Below, piece after piece: positions 19,541-30,735 of a DNA stretch of 64,000 nucleotides. The stretch is from Sphingobium phenoxybenzoativorans. Its GTDB lineage: Bacteria; Pseudomonadota; Alphaproteobacteria; Sphingomonadales; Sphingomonadaceae. The stretch lies in contig NZ_MINO01000001.1 of assembly GCF_001757355.1 (NCBI RefSeq), positions 1-64,000 of the forward strand, read 5' to 3'. How positions within the stretch are numbered: position 1 is the stretch's first letter; every line of letters starts with the position of its first letter. The notes below the pieces were generated by a model. The model was not told the origin of the DNA. It saw only the letters and a program-made list of their open reading frames with translations, and ran no database searches. Both the position numbers and the translations under genes were made by a program.

Positions 19541-20047
19541 TCAGATGCCGCCCAGGAAATCAAGCTTTCCGACCGGAACGCCCCTGTAGCGCAGGATGTC
19601 GTAGGCCGTGGTGACGTGGAAGAAGAAATTCGGCACCGCAAAGTTCAGGACATAGGTCTTGCCGGTGAAGCTGACGTCCTGCTTGGGCGTCTTCAGGATG
19701 ACCTCGGCATCTTCCCTTCCATCCATGCATGTCGCCGGTACGGCCTTTAACGCGGCGATGGTCGCGGCGATCCTGGCCTGCAGGTCATCGAAACTTGCCT
19801 CATCATCGGCGATCGGGGCCATTTCCACTTGCCCAACCCTTGCGGCGGTAAAACGGGCTGTGTCGCTGGCGCGCTGGATCTGGGCGGTCAGCGGGGCCAT
19901 GTCATCAAACAACCGGGCGTCGAGCAATTCGGCGTGACCGATGCCCTGCGCATCGGCGAAGGCGCGGCTCTTTTCCAATATGGCGGCCAGATTCCCCAGG
20001 GACCGGACAAATACGGGCACGCTGACGTCATAAAGCGACAGGGACAT
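19541..20047 (-). CDS. DUF1993 family protein
   Basis: A 168-residue soluble protein with the DUF1993 pattern (a DinB-like helical bundle): N-terminal SLYDVSVPVFVRSLGNL, then ARLFDDMAPLTAQIQ and the C-terminal FFFHVTTAYDILRYRGVPVGK. The frame is open to 20131, but the ATG at 20047 has a good GGAGAGGAAG site and matches the family start. Members may bind metal through scattered His residues; biochemical function is unknown. Confidence 0.87.
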   Translation of the reverse strand: MSLSLYDVSVPVFVRSLGNLAAILEKSRAFADAQGIGHAELLDARLFDDMAPLTAQIQRASDTARFTAARVGQVEMAPIADDEASFDDLQARIAATIAALKAVPATCMDGREDAEVILKTPKQDVSFTGKTYVLNFAVPNFFFHVTTAYDILRYRGVPVGKLDFLGGI

Positions 20048-20427
20048 GGACTTCCTCTCCGGTGATGCGGAATTGCCGCATATGGCACGGCGCTGGTCAC
20101 GGAGCCATAGGATGGCGTGCCGATTCAGCACAAAATCGCCGCCGCCGCGCTTACGCCGCCATATAGCTGATGGCGTCCTTCGTCTAAGCTCGGACCGCCG
20201 GAACTGGGGACGTGCGGAGTCGGGTAAGGCTTTGAGATGGCTCCAAGAGCGGCGTGGGGGTGATGAAGAAAATGGGATGCGCCGTCCAGCACGGTGCGAG
20301 GGGAGAATGGGGGTCTGGATTCACTGATCGCTGTCGTTTCCGGCGTCTCTTGGCCGGGCGGTAGCCCGTGGATTGCCCGTTTCCTCCCGAAAGACTGAAA
20401 AGACCCAATTGGTGAAATGAGACGCGA
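20048..20427. other. Intergenic region, DUF1993 gene to mlaA
   Basis: About 380 nt without a supported gene, between the divergent DUF1993 and MlaA-like genes. One 17-bp near-palindrome (ATGCGG-AATTG-CCGCAT, 20065-20081) sits 18 nt upstream of the DUF1993 start and could be an operator. Short open frames here lack plausible starts or codon use. I see nothing else. Confidence 0.5.
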
Positions 20428-21438
20428 TTGAGCATTCTGGTATTTACGACGGCTATGCTGCTGGCGGGGGCGCAGCTCAATTCGGCCGATAGTCCGCTGC
20501 TCGCGCCTGTGCTGCCGATGGTCTCGATCGAAAGCCTGTATGAGGATGAAGCGCCGTCCGGTTTTGCGCCGGGGGCGGGGGCCTTGGCCGTCAGCGAGGT
20601 GGCTGTTCCAGCCGAAAGCATGGCGCTGGCGTCCGATAGCGACATGGAACAGAATGAGATTGTCGTGCAGGGCAGGCGTCATGAACCGACGCCGGGCGAT
20701 CCGCTGGAGTCCTTCAACGCCCAATCCTATGAGATCACGCAGGATGTCGACAAGGTCATCGTGGCTCCCGCAGCGATGGCATACCGGGATGCGCTGCCTG
20801 CTCCGGTCCGCAGCGGCATTCGCAATTTCTTCAACAATCTTGCAGAGCCGATCGTTTTCCTGAACTTCCTTTTGCAGATCAAGCCGGGCAAGGCGGTGGA
20901 AACCCTTGGGCGTTTCGCGATCAATACGACCATCGGCGGGGCTGGCCTGTTAGACATGGCGAAACGGCGGCCGTTCAACCTGCCGCTGCGCCGGAACGGA
21001 TTTGCGAACAGCATGGGCTATTACGGCATCAAGACAGGAGCTTTCCTGTATCTGCCGCTCATCGGGCCAACCACGGTCCGCGACCTGATCGGCCTGACGC
21101 TGGACAAGCTGGTCCTGCCGGTGGCGATCGGCAAACCCTTTAATCAGCCCTATTATTCCATCCCCTCCGCACTGGTCGGCACGATCGACTATCGCGTCGA
21201 GTTTGATGCGGAACTGCGCCGGATTCGCGAGGAGTCCGCCGATCCTTATGCGGCGTCCCGCGACAATTACCTGCGGAGCCGTCAGGCGGAGATTGATGAA
21301 CTGCGCGGCATTCGCCCGGCCATGTCCGCGCCGGATGGCGTCACGTCCGGCACAGGGCCGCTGGTGCAGCCGGTCCTGCCGCCGGCCGAACCGGCCGCGC
21401 CCGCCATTTCCGGCAAATCCGCGCCTCCAAACCCCTAG
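20428..21438 (+). CDS. mlaA: MlaA/VacJ-family protein lacking a lipobox
   Basis: MlaA removes mislocalised phospholipids from the outer leaflet of the outer membrane. The 336-residue protein has the core from NAQSYEITQDVDKVIVAP through RNFFNNLAEP, GRFAINTTIGGAGL, YYGIKTGAFLYLPLIGPTTVRD and the Pro-rich C-terminus. The start is TTG at 20428; a stop codon lies just upstream in frame and no earlier start exists. It has a short signal peptide, but no cysteine anywhere, so it cannot be a classical lipoprotein like E. coli MlaA. The segment NEIVVQGRR (about residues 75-83) resembles motifs at the N-termini of TonB-dependent receptors. Confidence 0.88.
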   Translation: MSILVFTTAMLLAGAQLNSADSPLLAPVLPMVSIESLYEDEAPSGFAPGAGALAVSEVAVPAESMALASDSDMEQNEIVVQGRRHEPTPGDPLESFNAQSYEITQDVDKVIVAPAAMAYRDALPAPVRSGIRNFFNNLAEPIVFLNFLLQIKPGKAVETLGRFAINTTIGGAGLLDMAKRRPFNLPLRRNGFANSMGYYGIKTGAFLYLPLIGPTTVRDLIGLTLDKLVLPVAIGKPFNQPYYSIPSALVGTIDYRVEFDAELRRIREESADPYAASRDNYLRSRQAEIDELRGIRPAMSAPDGVTSGTGPLVQPVLPPAEPAAPAISGKSAPPNP

Positions 21439-23028
<1,590 letters not shown>

Positions 23029-23035
23029 TCACATT

Positions 23036-23057
23036 CCCTTCCCGCGCGCGGGAAGGG
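23036..23057. repeat. Perfect 22-bp palindrome after guaB
   Basis: CCCTTCCCGCG (23036-23046) is directly followed by its reverse complement (23047-23057). It has no loop and no T tract, so it looks more like a dispersed palindromic repeat than a terminator. It lies between guaB and the rsmB-like gene. Confidence 0.7.
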
Positions 23058-23103
23058 TTAGAGGACGGCTTGCCACCTTACCGCCGTTCGGGTGCAATAG
23101 ACG

Positions 23104-24285
23104 ATGACGCCCGCCGCCCGCGTTCAGGCCGCTATTGATATATTGGATGAGATCATCGCGGCCGCGCGGGACGGCGGCCCTGCGGCCGACACGCTGATCG
23201 CCCGCTATTTCAAGGCGCGGCGCTATGCTGGATCGAAGGATCGCCGCGCCGTGCGCGATCTTCTCTATGATGCCGTACGCCGCACGGCCGACCGTCCGGC
23301 CGATGGCCGCGCGGCGATGGCGGGGCTTGCGCGGGAACGGCCTGAACTCGCACGCCTGTTCGATGGCTCGTCCCATGGCCCGGCACCCTTGAAACCGGAT
23401 GATCCGGCCTCGGAAGCGTCCATTGTTCCTGCATGGATCAAGCCCTTATTGGCCAATCTTCTGACTGAAGCTGAACAACAGGCATTGCTTGAGCGTGCGC
23501 CGCTGGACCTGCGCGTCAATACGCTGAAGTCTGGGGCTGGCGACTGCCTTGGCGAATTTCCTGAAGGGACGCCGCTTGACCATTTGCCGGACGCTCTTCG
23601 TCTGCCGGAAGGTTTCCCGGTTGAGCTGACCGACGCCTGGAAGTCCGGTCAGGTCGAGGTGCAGGATGCCGGAAGCCAGATCATTTCCATGGCCTGCGAG
23701 GCGCAGCCGGGCATGACGGTCATTGACCTGTGCGCCGGGGCGGGGGGCAAGACGCTCGCCCTCGCCGCCGCGATGGAGGGGCGTGGCCGTCTTGTCGCCT
23801 GCGACGCCATCCGCTCCCGGCTCTCCCGCCTTCCAGAGCGCGCCGGGCGGGCGGGTGCGCACTTCATCGAAACGCTGCTGCTCGATCAGGGCAAGGAGAT
23901 CGAGAAGCTGGCTCCGTTGGCGGGATTGGCGGACATTGTGCTGGTGGACGCGCCCTGTTCCGGCACCGGCACATGGCGGCGCAACCCGGAGGCGCGCTGG
24001 CGGCTCACCCCGCAAAGGCTGGAACGGCTCGTCTCGGAACAGGCCCGGATCCTGGATTTCGCCGCGCCGCTGGTGGCGCCGGGCGGGCGGCTCGTCTATG
24101 CCGTATGTGCGTTGACCACGCAGGAAGGAAGCGGCCAGATTGACGCCTTCATTGCCCGGCACCCCGGCTGGACCCCGGTTTTGCAGCATATTCCGCCCGG
24201 TAGGTCTTGCGGCCATGGCGTGTTGTTGACACCCGCCCATGACGGCACGGACGGCTTCTTCTTCGTGGTATTGAAAAAAGCATGA
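23104..24285 (+). CDS. rsmB: RsmB/NOP2/Sun family RNA (cytosine-C5) methyltransferase
   Basis: A 393-residue SAM-dependent methyltransferase resembling 16S rRNA m5C967 methyltransferase. The N-terminal helical region is followed by the SAM motif VIDLCAGAGGKT (about 211-222), motif IV VDAPCSGTGTWRRNPE with a cysteine near 284, and motif VI YAVCALTTQEG with the presumed catalytic cysteine. The NusB-like N-terminal domain is reduced compared with E. coli RsmB, so the exact target base is uncertain. It overlaps a possible upstream start of the next TPR gene. Confidence 0.87.
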   Translation: MTPAARVQAAIDILDEIIAAARDGGPAADTLIARYFKARRYAGSKDRRAVRDLLYDAVRRTADRPADGRAAMAGLARERPELARLFDGSSHGPAPLKPDDPASEASIVPAWIKPLLANLLTEAEQQALLERAPLDLRVNTLKSGAGDCLGEFPEGTPLDHLPDALRLPEGFPVELTDAWKSGQVEVQDAGSQIISMACEAQPGMTVIDLCAGAGGKTLALAAAMEGRGRLVACDAIRSRLSRLPERAGRAGAHFIETLLLDQGKEIEKLAPLAGLADIVLVDAPCSGTGTWRRNPEARWRLTPQRLERLVSEQARILDFAAPLVAPGGRLVYAVCALTTQEGSGQIDAFIARHPGWTPVLQHIPPGRSCGHGVLLTPAHDGTDGFFFVVLKKA

Positions 24286-24341
24286 TAGACATCATGTCGG
24301 AAAATGAAGAGAATCCGCGAGAATCGCTTCTGGAGTTGCTC

Positions 24342-24860
24342 ATGCGTTTTACCCCTGCTTCCCTTGCCCTCGCCGCAGTGCTCGCGACCGTGTCGAGCGT
24401 CGGCCTGAGCCAGAGGCCGGATACGCAGATCGACCCTCTCTCGATTGAATGGCAGCGGGCTGGCGAAGCGGCGCAGAAGGCTGGCGATCTCCACGCCGCC
24501 AACGACGCCTATGAAAGCGCGCTGGCGGCCGATCCACGCAACCGCGCCGTCTATGTCGCGCTTGGGCAGGTTGCCCGCGCGCAGGGCCTGCAGGGCAAGG
24601 CTATCCGCCTTTATGGCGAGGCATTGCTGCTCGACCCCAATGATGTGCAGGCGCTCTCCGGGCAGGGCCAGGCGATGGTAGAGAAAGGCGCGATCGCCAA
24701 GGCCAAGGAGAATCTCGCCGCCGTACAGCGCATCTGCAAGGATAGTTGCGCTCCGCTGAGCCAGCTTTCCGCTGCGATCGACCGGGGCGTGCCACCGACC
24801 GTGCTGACCGCGAAGGATGTGACCCCGACGCCGACGGTGCAGCCGACCGAACGGCCGTAA
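24342..24860 (+). CDS. Exported TPR protein
   Basis: A 172-residue protein with a signal peptide (MRFTPASLALAAVLATVSS) followed by two to three tetratricopeptide-like repeats (about 45-140: GEAAQKAGDLHAANDAYESAL, NRAVYVALGQVARAQG, AIRLYGEALLLDPND) and a Thr/Pro-rich tail. An ATG at 24282 overlaps the rsmB stop, but the ATG at 24342 has GGAG six bases upstream and puts the signal peptide at the true N-terminus. Probably a periplasmic scaffold. Partner unknown. Confidence 0.78.
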   Translation: MRFTPASLALAAVLATVSSVGLSQRPDTQIDPLSIEWQRAGEAAQKAGDLHAANDAYESALAADPRNRAVYVALGQVARAQGLQGKAIRLYGEALLLDPNDVQALSGQGQAMVEKGAIAKAKENLAAVQRICKDSCAPLSQLSAAIDRGVPPTVLTAKDVTPTPTVQPTERP

Positions 24861-24898
24861 ATTATCCGCCATCTATTCCGGTTGGATCGAACCCATAG

Positions 24899-24963
24899 CC
24901 GTTCGCTTCAACCGTAGCCGGGAAGCCTCGCGCTGGTTTCTCGACTGCGCCCGAAGCGAACGG
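24899..24963. repeat. Inverted repeat between convergent TPR and rsmA genes
   Basis: CCGTTCGCTTC (24899-24909) and GAAGCGAACGG (24953-24963) are perfect inverted arms around a 43-nt centre. The arms share CCGTTCG with the REP-like elements elsewhere in the window. Confidence 0.6.
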
Positions 24964-24974
24964 GGGTAGGGCAT

Positions 24975-25817
24975 TCAGCTTTTGGGGCGATCCGTTGCAG
25001 GCGTCCCCATAATCCGCGCCACCGCGACAAACTCGGCCACGCTCACCGTCTCCGCCCGCCGCTGCGGGTCAATTCCTGCCACCTCCAGCGCCTCCAGCGC
25101 GCCGGGAAGTCCTTTCAGGCTTTGCCGCAACATCTTGCGCCGCTGGCCGAACGCCGCGGCGGTTAGTTTCTCCAGCGTTCTGAATGCCACATCTTCCGGC
25201 GCTTCCACCGGTTCTATATGCACCACGGCGGACATGACCTTGGGCGGGGGTGTGAAGGCGCTGCGGTGCACCTTCATGGCGATCCGCGCCTTGGCCCGCC
25301 ATTGGGCCAGCACCGCCAGCCTGCCATAATGCCCATCGCCGGATGGCGCGACGATGCGCTCGGCGACCTCCTGCTGGAACATCAGCGTCAGCGACGCCCA
25401 CCAGGGCATCCAGTCGGCCGAAAGCCAGCCGACGGTCAGCGCTGTTCCCACATTATAGGGTAGATTCGCCACGATATGCGCGCCATCACCCGCCAGCGCG
25501 TGCGCGTCCACCGCCATGGCGTCGTCGGATACCACCTCCAGCATACCGGGAAACGCCGCGGACAGTTCCGCCAGCGCGGGCAGGCACCGCTCGTCCCGTT
25601 CCACGGCCACCACCCTTGCCCCGGCGCGGAGCAGGGCGCGCGTCAGGCCGCCGGGGCCGGGACCGACCTCGAACACTGTCTTGCCGCTCAGATCGCCGGG
25701 GATGGCGGCGATCCGGTCCAGCAATTGCTCGTCCAGCAGGAAATTCTGCCCCAGCGCCTTGCTGGCGCGCAGGCCATGCGCGGCGATCACTTCTCTTAAG
25801 GGCGGGAGCTTGGCCAC
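24975..25817 (-). CDS. rsmA: 16S rRNA (adenine1518/1519-N6)-dimethyltransferase RsmA (KsgA)
   Basis: RsmA dimethylates two adjacent adenosines in 16S rRNA helix 45 during small-subunit assembly. The 280-residue protein has GQNFLLD (23-29), the SAM motif [10 protein letters not shown] (50-59) and the catalytic NLPYN (118-122). Start is GTG at 25817, four bases past the pdxA stop. It is the last gene of the lptD-surA-pdxA-rsmA operon, a gene order shared with many Gram-negative bacteria. Confidence 0.96.
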   Translation of the reverse strand: MAKLPPLREVIAAHGLRASKALGQNFLLDEQLLDRIAAIPGDLSGKTVFEVGPGPGGLTRALLRAGARVVAVERDERCLPALAELSAAFPGMLEVVSDDAMAVDAHALAGDGAHIVANLPYNVGTALTVGWLSADWMPWWASLTLMFQQEVAERIVAPSGDGHYGRLAVLAQWRAKARIAMKVHRSAFTPPPKVMSAVVHIEPVEAPEDVAFRTLEKLTAAAFGQRRKMLRQSLKGLPGALEALEVAGIDPQRRAETVSVAEFVAVARIMGTPATDRPKS

Positions 25818-25821
25818 GGCT

Positions 25822-26841
25822 TCAGCCGTTATAGGCGAGTCGGTGGCGCGCGGCCTCGGCGGCCATGCGGATCGCCGCGATCATCGCGCCGGGATTGGCG
25901 GCATTCTGCCCGGCGATGCCGAAGGCGGTGCCATGGTCCGGGGAGGTGCGGACGATTGGCAGGCCCAGGGTGATATTCACGCCATCGTCGAAATAGAGCG
26001 TCTTGATGGGGATCAGCGCCTGGTCATGATACATGCACAGCGCCGCATCATAACCCTCCCGCGCGCGCGCATGGAACAGTCCATCGGCGGCGAATGGCCC
26101 GCTTATGTCCAATCCCTCCGCCTTCAGCGCTTCGATGGCGGGGATGATGATGTCGATCTCCTCGCGCCCGATCGTTCCATTTTCGCCGGAATGGGGGTTG
26201 AGGCCCGCAACCGTAAGGCGTGGCGCGGCGATGCCGAAATTGCGCTGCAGCCCCTTCGCGGTCGTAATGGCGCGGCTGCGGATCAGGTCGGTGGTCAGCG
26301 CCTTCGGCACATCGGCCAGCGCCACATGTATGGTGATCGGCACCACCCGCAGCGATGGCCCTGCCAGCATCATCACGGCGTTTTCCCGCGCGATCCCGCA
26401 TCGTTCGGCCACAAATTCCGTCTGACCCGGATGGGTGAAGCCGACTTCGTAAAGCTGCGCCTTGCCGACAGGAGCCGTGACCAGCCCGGCGGCTGCGCCG
26501 GACCGCGCGAGGCCCACGGCCGCCTCCAGCGCATGCAGCGCCGTACGCGCACCCTCGATAGACGGTTTTCCGGGGATGATGTCGCCCGCCTCCGCAACCT
26601 GCAGGCAGGGCAGGGCGTCCTTGAAGGCTGCAGCGGCTTCTTCCGGCGCGGATATAATCGTCAGCGGCCCGGTCCAGACCGCACGGATCGACGCCGCGTC
26701 ACCGACCGCAAAGAAGGGCGGCAGGCTGCGGGCATCCCGCATCATCCAGGATTTGGCGATGATTTCCGGCCCGACGCCGGCTGGATCGCCCAGGGAAACC
26801 GCGAAGGGAGGAAGGGGGTTCGCGGGTTGCGAAGCGGCCAT
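25822..26841 (-). CDS. pdxA: 4-hydroxythreonine-4-phosphate dehydrogenase PdxA
   Basis: PdxA oxidises 4-phosphohydroxy-L-threonine in the DXP-dependent route to pyridoxal phosphate. The 339-residue protein has [12 protein letters not shown] at the N-terminus and metal ligands in GFTHPGQTE and [10 protein letters not shown]. The C-terminal [14 protein letters not shown] is typical of the family. The ATG at 26841 shares its first base with the end of the surA stop (TGATG), so the two are coupled. Confidence 0.96.
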   Translation of the reverse strand: MAASQPANPLPPFAVSLGDPAGVGPEIIAKSWMMRDARSLPPFFAVGDAASIRAVWTGPLTIISAPEEAAAAFKDALPCLQVAEAGDIIPGKPSIEGARTALHALEAAVGLARSGAAAGLVTAPVGKAQLYEVGFTHPGQTEFVAERCGIARENAVMMLAGPSLRVVPITIHVALADVPKALTTDLIRSRAITTAKGLQRNFGIAAPRLTVAGLNPHSGENGTIGREEIDIIIPAIEALKAEGLDISGPFAADGLFHARAREGYDAALCMYHDQALIPIKTLYFDDGVNITLGLPIVRTSPDHGTAFGIAGQNAANPGAMIAAIRMAAEAARHRLAYNG

Positions 26842-28205
26842 CAATTATAGTCGATAACCGCGTCACGGCGCAGGTCGCGCAGATAGATTCGCGCGCGCTT
26901 GTTCACCCGGTCGTCTTCCATCTGCGCCTGAATCTGTTCGAAGGACGGCGTGCCCGCGCTTTGCGGATCATCGCGGCCGCACAGCACCAGCACGCGCACG
27001 CCTTCGGCCACGGACCCGAACGGTGGCGTCGCTTCGCCGATCTGCAGCTTCAGGAGCATTTCCTGCAACTGGGGCGGCAAATCGCGCACCTTCACATTGT
27101 CATTGTCGACGACATCCGCGCCAAGCGATCTGCCGACGTCGTTCGCCGCGCCGCAGCCCTTGATCTGCTGGGTCGCATTGGCAAAGGCGCTGGCTTTGGT
27201 CGTCGCCTGCTCCCGGTTCGTGCCGGGCGCGAAATTGATCGAAAGCTGTTTCAGGCTCATCAGCGCGTCGCGCGGATCGGCGGTCAGGACCTGCCGCTTG
27301 TCCATCAGATAGATGATCGAAAAGCCTCCGGGAACGGGGACGGGACCTGCGATCTGGCCAACCTGCATGCCGCCTGCCGCCTGCGCCAGTTCGTCAGGCA
27401 ACTGCGCCGGGCGCACCCAGCCAAGATCGCCGCCAACGGCCGCCGTGGATGCTTCCGAAAACTGGCGGGCATAAGCTTGGAACGATCCGCCCTTCTGGAT
27501 CTGCTCGATGATATTATGCGCATTGGCGGAGATTTGCTGAGCGTTCTCCGGGCTCGCCGAGAGGTAGATTTCGCCGATGCGGAACTCGTCTGTGCCCTTG
27601 GCGGCGTTCAGCCGGTCGACCACCGACTTCACTTCCTCCTCGCCGACATTGACGAAGGGCTGCACATTGCGGCGGAGCAGGCGGCTCCAGGCAAGCTCAC
27701 CCTCGATCTGGCGCTTGATGCTGGCCGGGGAGCTGCCCTGCTGGCGCAGATAGACAGAGAATTGCTCCGGCGACTGGCGGAAATTGGCGGCGACGCGATT
27801 ATAGCTGTCGTCAATCTCCGCCTTGTCGATCTTGATGTCGTTGGCGGCGGCTTCCTGGATTTGCAAGGTCTCGTCGATCAGGTTGCGCAGCACCTGCAGG
27901 CGCAGGCGCTCTCTTTCCTCATCGGCGACCTTGCCGCCATTGGCCGCCACGATCAGAGCCAGGCGCTGGTCGATGTCCGTGCCGGTGATGATCGTGCCAT
28001 TGATGACGGCCGTGGCCTTGCGGACATTGGGGTCCGACTTGCCGAAGAAGGTCATGTCCTTCGGCAGGTCCAGCGCGGCGGACGGCATGTCGCCATCATC
28101 CCCGACCGTCTGGGCGATCGTGGAGGAGGCAAGGCATGCCATCATCACGGCAACGGCCGGCGCACGAAACTTCATGAGCCGGGTGGAACGAACAACGGAT
28201 TTCAT
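26841..28205 (-). CDS. surA: Periplasmic peptidyl-prolyl isomerase/chaperone SurA
   Basis: SurA escorts unfolded outer-membrane proteins, including LptD, to the Bam complex. The 454-residue protein has a signal peptide (to about residue 32), a SurA N-domain (VINGTIITGTDIDQRLAL to WSRLLRRNVQPF), a parvulin-like domain (about 190-300, EIYLSASPENA to GFSIIYLMDKR) and a second, degenerate PPIase-like region. The ATG at 28205 is preferred; a TTG lies three codons upstream. GGAGAG lies upstream. It sits between lptD and pdxA, the conserved order. Confidence 0.93.
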   Translation of the reverse strand: MKSVVRSTRLMKFRAPAVAVMMACLASSTIAQTVGDDGDMPSAALDLPKDMTFFGKSDPNVRKATAVINGTIITGTDIDQRLALIVAANGGKVADEERERLRLQVLRNLIDETLQIQEAAANDIKIDKAEIDDSYNRVAANFRQSPEQFSVYLRQQGSSPASIKRQIEGELAWSRLLRRNVQPFVNVGEEEVKSVVDRLNAAKGTDEFRIGEIYLSASPENAQQISANAHNIIEQIQKGGSFQAYARQFSEASTAAVGGDLGWVRPAQLPDELAQAAGGMQVGQIAGPVPVPGGFSIIYLMDKRQVLTADPRDALMSLKQLSINFAPGTNREQATTKASAFANATQQIKGCGAANDVGRSLGADVVDNDNVKVRDLPPQLQEMLLKLQIGEATPPFGSVAEGVRVLVLCGRDDPQSAGTPSFEQIQAQMEDDRVNKRARIYLRDLRRDAVIDYN

Positions 28206-28310
28206 CGGCAACAAATGCTCTCCAACAGATCCTGCGCCCCTCTTGCCGCCAATCGCCTTAACCAGCGCTGAGCGGGCGTTAAGGCGTGGGCGCGGAACAG
28301 GGTTACTCTC

Positions 28311-30563
28311 TTATATGCCAAGATTGCGAAAAGCGAGTCGCAGCAGGAAGCTGTTTCCGCGCCTTGCATCGCCCGTCGCCTGATAGTCGCGGCGCCAGGT
28401 GACGCCCAGTTCCAGACAGTCGTCCTGATAGGCGACGCCCAGCCGGTGACGGACCGGTTCATATCCGTCCGCGCTGGTCAGCGGGTCCTCCTTCTGCCCG
28501 GTCAGGTTGATGACCGTGGAGCCGAATACCGATATGAAGCGCGTGACCTGCAGACGGCCGCCAAGGCGGATTTCCTCGCGATCCCGCAAATCCTCTATGT
28601 CGGACGAGGCATTGCGGTTGAGCCGCAAATAGCCGGCCATCACATAGGTTTTCTTGGTGCCGACAGTGGCGTCAATCTCGTTGCGGCGGACGGCCAGATT
28701 GTCCTTGTCCACCCGGTAACGGTGGGTCAGCGCGATGAAATCCTTGTAGCGGACCGTGGTCCGGCCAACGATGTCCGACGTGCGCGATGCGAGGCCCGTG
28801 CCTTCCGGCAGGATGGTCGACCGGCTGTTCAGGCGATAGCTCTGCCCCACCACGGCATCGAGGGACAGGTCCTTGCGATCCACCTGATATTCGAAGCCAT
28901 AGGTGATGCGCGTCGAATCCTCGAACCGGTCGTAACCGGAGAAGCGGTTGAGCGCGAAAAGATTGCTGTCATCCAGATCGACGGAGCGCGAATCCTCGTT
29001 CGGCACCTTCATATTGGCCAGATGGGGCGAAGCGACGATCTGAACGCGCGGCGTGATCCGCTGGGTGCCGCCAAACGCCTCGCCGATGAAGGGCCAGCGC
29101 ACATCCACTGCGGCGGCGGCGATCCCGCGCGCATGCCAGCCTTCATCGCCGCGATAGATGACCGTGCGGGTCAGGTCGGTCTCGTCGGTGTGATAGACGT
29201 CGCCCCGCAGATAGGTGGTGAAGGTGATCTCCTGACCCATGCCCGTCAGCTTGCGCAGGTCCCACTGGAATCCGGCGAAGGCGCGCTGTGTATCCTGTCC
29301 TTCGGTCCGGGTGATCGCCAGGCTGTTCGCCTGCAACTGGATGCGGCCGCCCAGCACCGGATCGGCCAGCCGCAGGCGATAGTCGATGACGGGCAGGGCG
29401 ACCGGCACCTGCCCCTGAATATCGTTGGTGCGCAGCGTCTGCGCGGCCCATCCGGCGATGGAGAAATAGCTGTCCTCGCCAATACGCTCGGCCTGGATGG
29501 TGGAGCGCAGCCGATCCTCGCGGCTGATGTCGTAGCGCCGCATGAACGTGCGGTCGGACGCCACGCGGATGGAGGAGCTGATGCTCCATTCCGGGTCGAG
29601 CTGAAATTTGCCGCTGGCGTCGAAATATCCGCGGAAGTCCCGCTGCGAATCGGGCGCTACCGCCGCGTTCGCCGGAATGCGCGATCCATAGGTCGCATAG
29701 CCGGTGATCTGATACGCGCCCTTGCCGTGCAGCGCGCGATAATTGCCCTGCAGCATCGGCAGCGCGTCGGAATAGACGTGCGGGGTGATCGTCAGGTCGC
29801 TGTTCGGCGCCAGCTTCACATAATAGGGCAGCGACATCTCCGCCCCGTTCACGCGGTCATAGCGCAGGGATGGTACCAGCAGACCGGTTCCGCCCTGGTC
29901 GCCGACCGGATGGGACAGGCCGGGCAAAGGAATCAGGGGCAGCCCGAAGATCTCGATCCGCGCGCCGCGATATGTCACGCGCTGCCGATCCGGGTTGTAG
30001 ATGACCTTCACCGCCTTGATCTGCCAGGTCGGTTCCTTCGGGCAGCCCTCGCTATCCTCGACCTTGCAGGCGGAATAGACGGCATGGTCCAGATAATAGA
30101 CGCCGTTCGTGCGGTTGCCCTTCTCCGCCGCCAGCCGTCCGCCCTGCTGCAGGACGATCAGCATATTCTGGACGATGCCGTCCTTCAGCGTATCAGTAAC
30201 CTCAAGCTGGTCGCCATAGGCGATGTTGCCTTCAGCATCGATGACGGAGACGTTGCCGGACGCCTCGACCTGGCCGGTCTGGCGATGCCATACCACCTTG
30301 TCGGCGCGCAGCCGGTTTCCTTCGCGCAGCATCTGGACGTTGCCCGTCGCCGTCACGACGTCGGTGTTGTTGTCATATTCCAGTTGATCGGCGGCGAAGC
30401 CTATTTCCTCGTCATTGGCCGGAACCGGAGCGTCCGGCGTGCTCAGCGCCGCGTCGGGGCTGTTGAGGGTTTGCGCGATCAGCGGCGTGCTGGCGCACAT
30501 CATCAGGATCGCCGTGCCGGTCGCCGCCAGGCCGTGAGGAAAGGAATAGTGGTGGCGGATCAT
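28311..30563 (-). CDS. lptD: LPS-assembly protein LptD
   Basis: LptD is the outer-membrane beta-barrel that inserts lipopolysaccharide at the cell surface. From the ATG at 30563 the protein has 750 residues: a signal peptide ending near PLIAQ, an N-terminal OstA/jellyroll domain (ADQLEYDNNTDVVTATGNVQM), and a long barrel with many alternating strands ending in an aromatic/hydrophobic C-terminus (LLRLAFRNLGI). Cysteines are present in the jellyroll (SACKVEDSEGC) and near the C-terminus (DDCLELG), consistent with disulfide-assisted assembly. First gene of the lptD-surA-pdxA-rsmA operon; divergent from pepA. Confidence 0.95.
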   Translation of the reverse strand: MIRHHYSFPHGLAATGTAILMMCASTPLIAQTLNSPDAALSTPDAPVPANDEEIGFAADQLEYDNNTDVVTATGNVQMLREGNRLRADKVVWHRQTGQVEASGNVSVIDAEGNIAYGDQLEVTDTLKDGIVQNMLIVLQQGGRLAAEKGNRTNGVYYLDHAVYSACKVEDSEGCPKEPTWQIKAVKVIYNPDRQRVTYRGARIEIFGLPLIPLPGLSHPVGDQGGTGLLVPSLRYDRVNGAEMSLPYYVKLAPNSDLTITPHVYSDALPMLQGNYRALHGKGAYQITGYATYGSRIPANAAVAPDSQRDFRGYFDASGKFQLDPEWSISSSIRVASDRTFMRRYDISREDRLRSTIQAERIGEDSYFSIAGWAAQTLRTNDIQGQVPVALPVIDYRLRLADPVLGGRIQLQANSLAITRTEGQDTQRAFAGFQWDLRKLTGMGQEITFTTYLRGDVYHTDETDLTRTVIYRGDEGWHARGIAAAAVDVRWPFIGEAFGGTQRITPRVQIVASPHLANMKVPNEDSRSVDLDDSNLFALNRFSGYDRFEDSTRITYGFEYQVDRKDLSLDAVVGQSYRLNSRSTILPEGTGLASRTSDIVGRTTVRYKDFIALTHRYRVDKDNLAVRRNEIDATVGTKKTYVMAGYLRLNRNASSDIEDLRDREEIRLGGRLQVTRFISVFGSTVINLTGQKEDPLTSADGYEPVRHRLGVAYQDDCLELGVTWRRDYQATGDARRGNSFLLRLAFRNLGI

Positions 30564-30735
30564 GCGATAGTGACGGCATCCAGGAGCGCTTTTCCCGCCT
30601 ATTGCACCGCTTGGCTCTGGCCGCAATCGCCTTGCGGCCCAAAGAGGGTGCGAAATTGGTTGAAGCGCTTTGCCAGAAGGGGAAAGGCGCACTATCTCAC
30701 GCTTCCAGATTCAAAGAGCAGAACAGAGGTCTTTC

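Noticed and set aside
23036..23057. Palindrome after guaB considered as a terminator
   Set aside because: There is no loop and no T run; better listed as a palindromic repeat.
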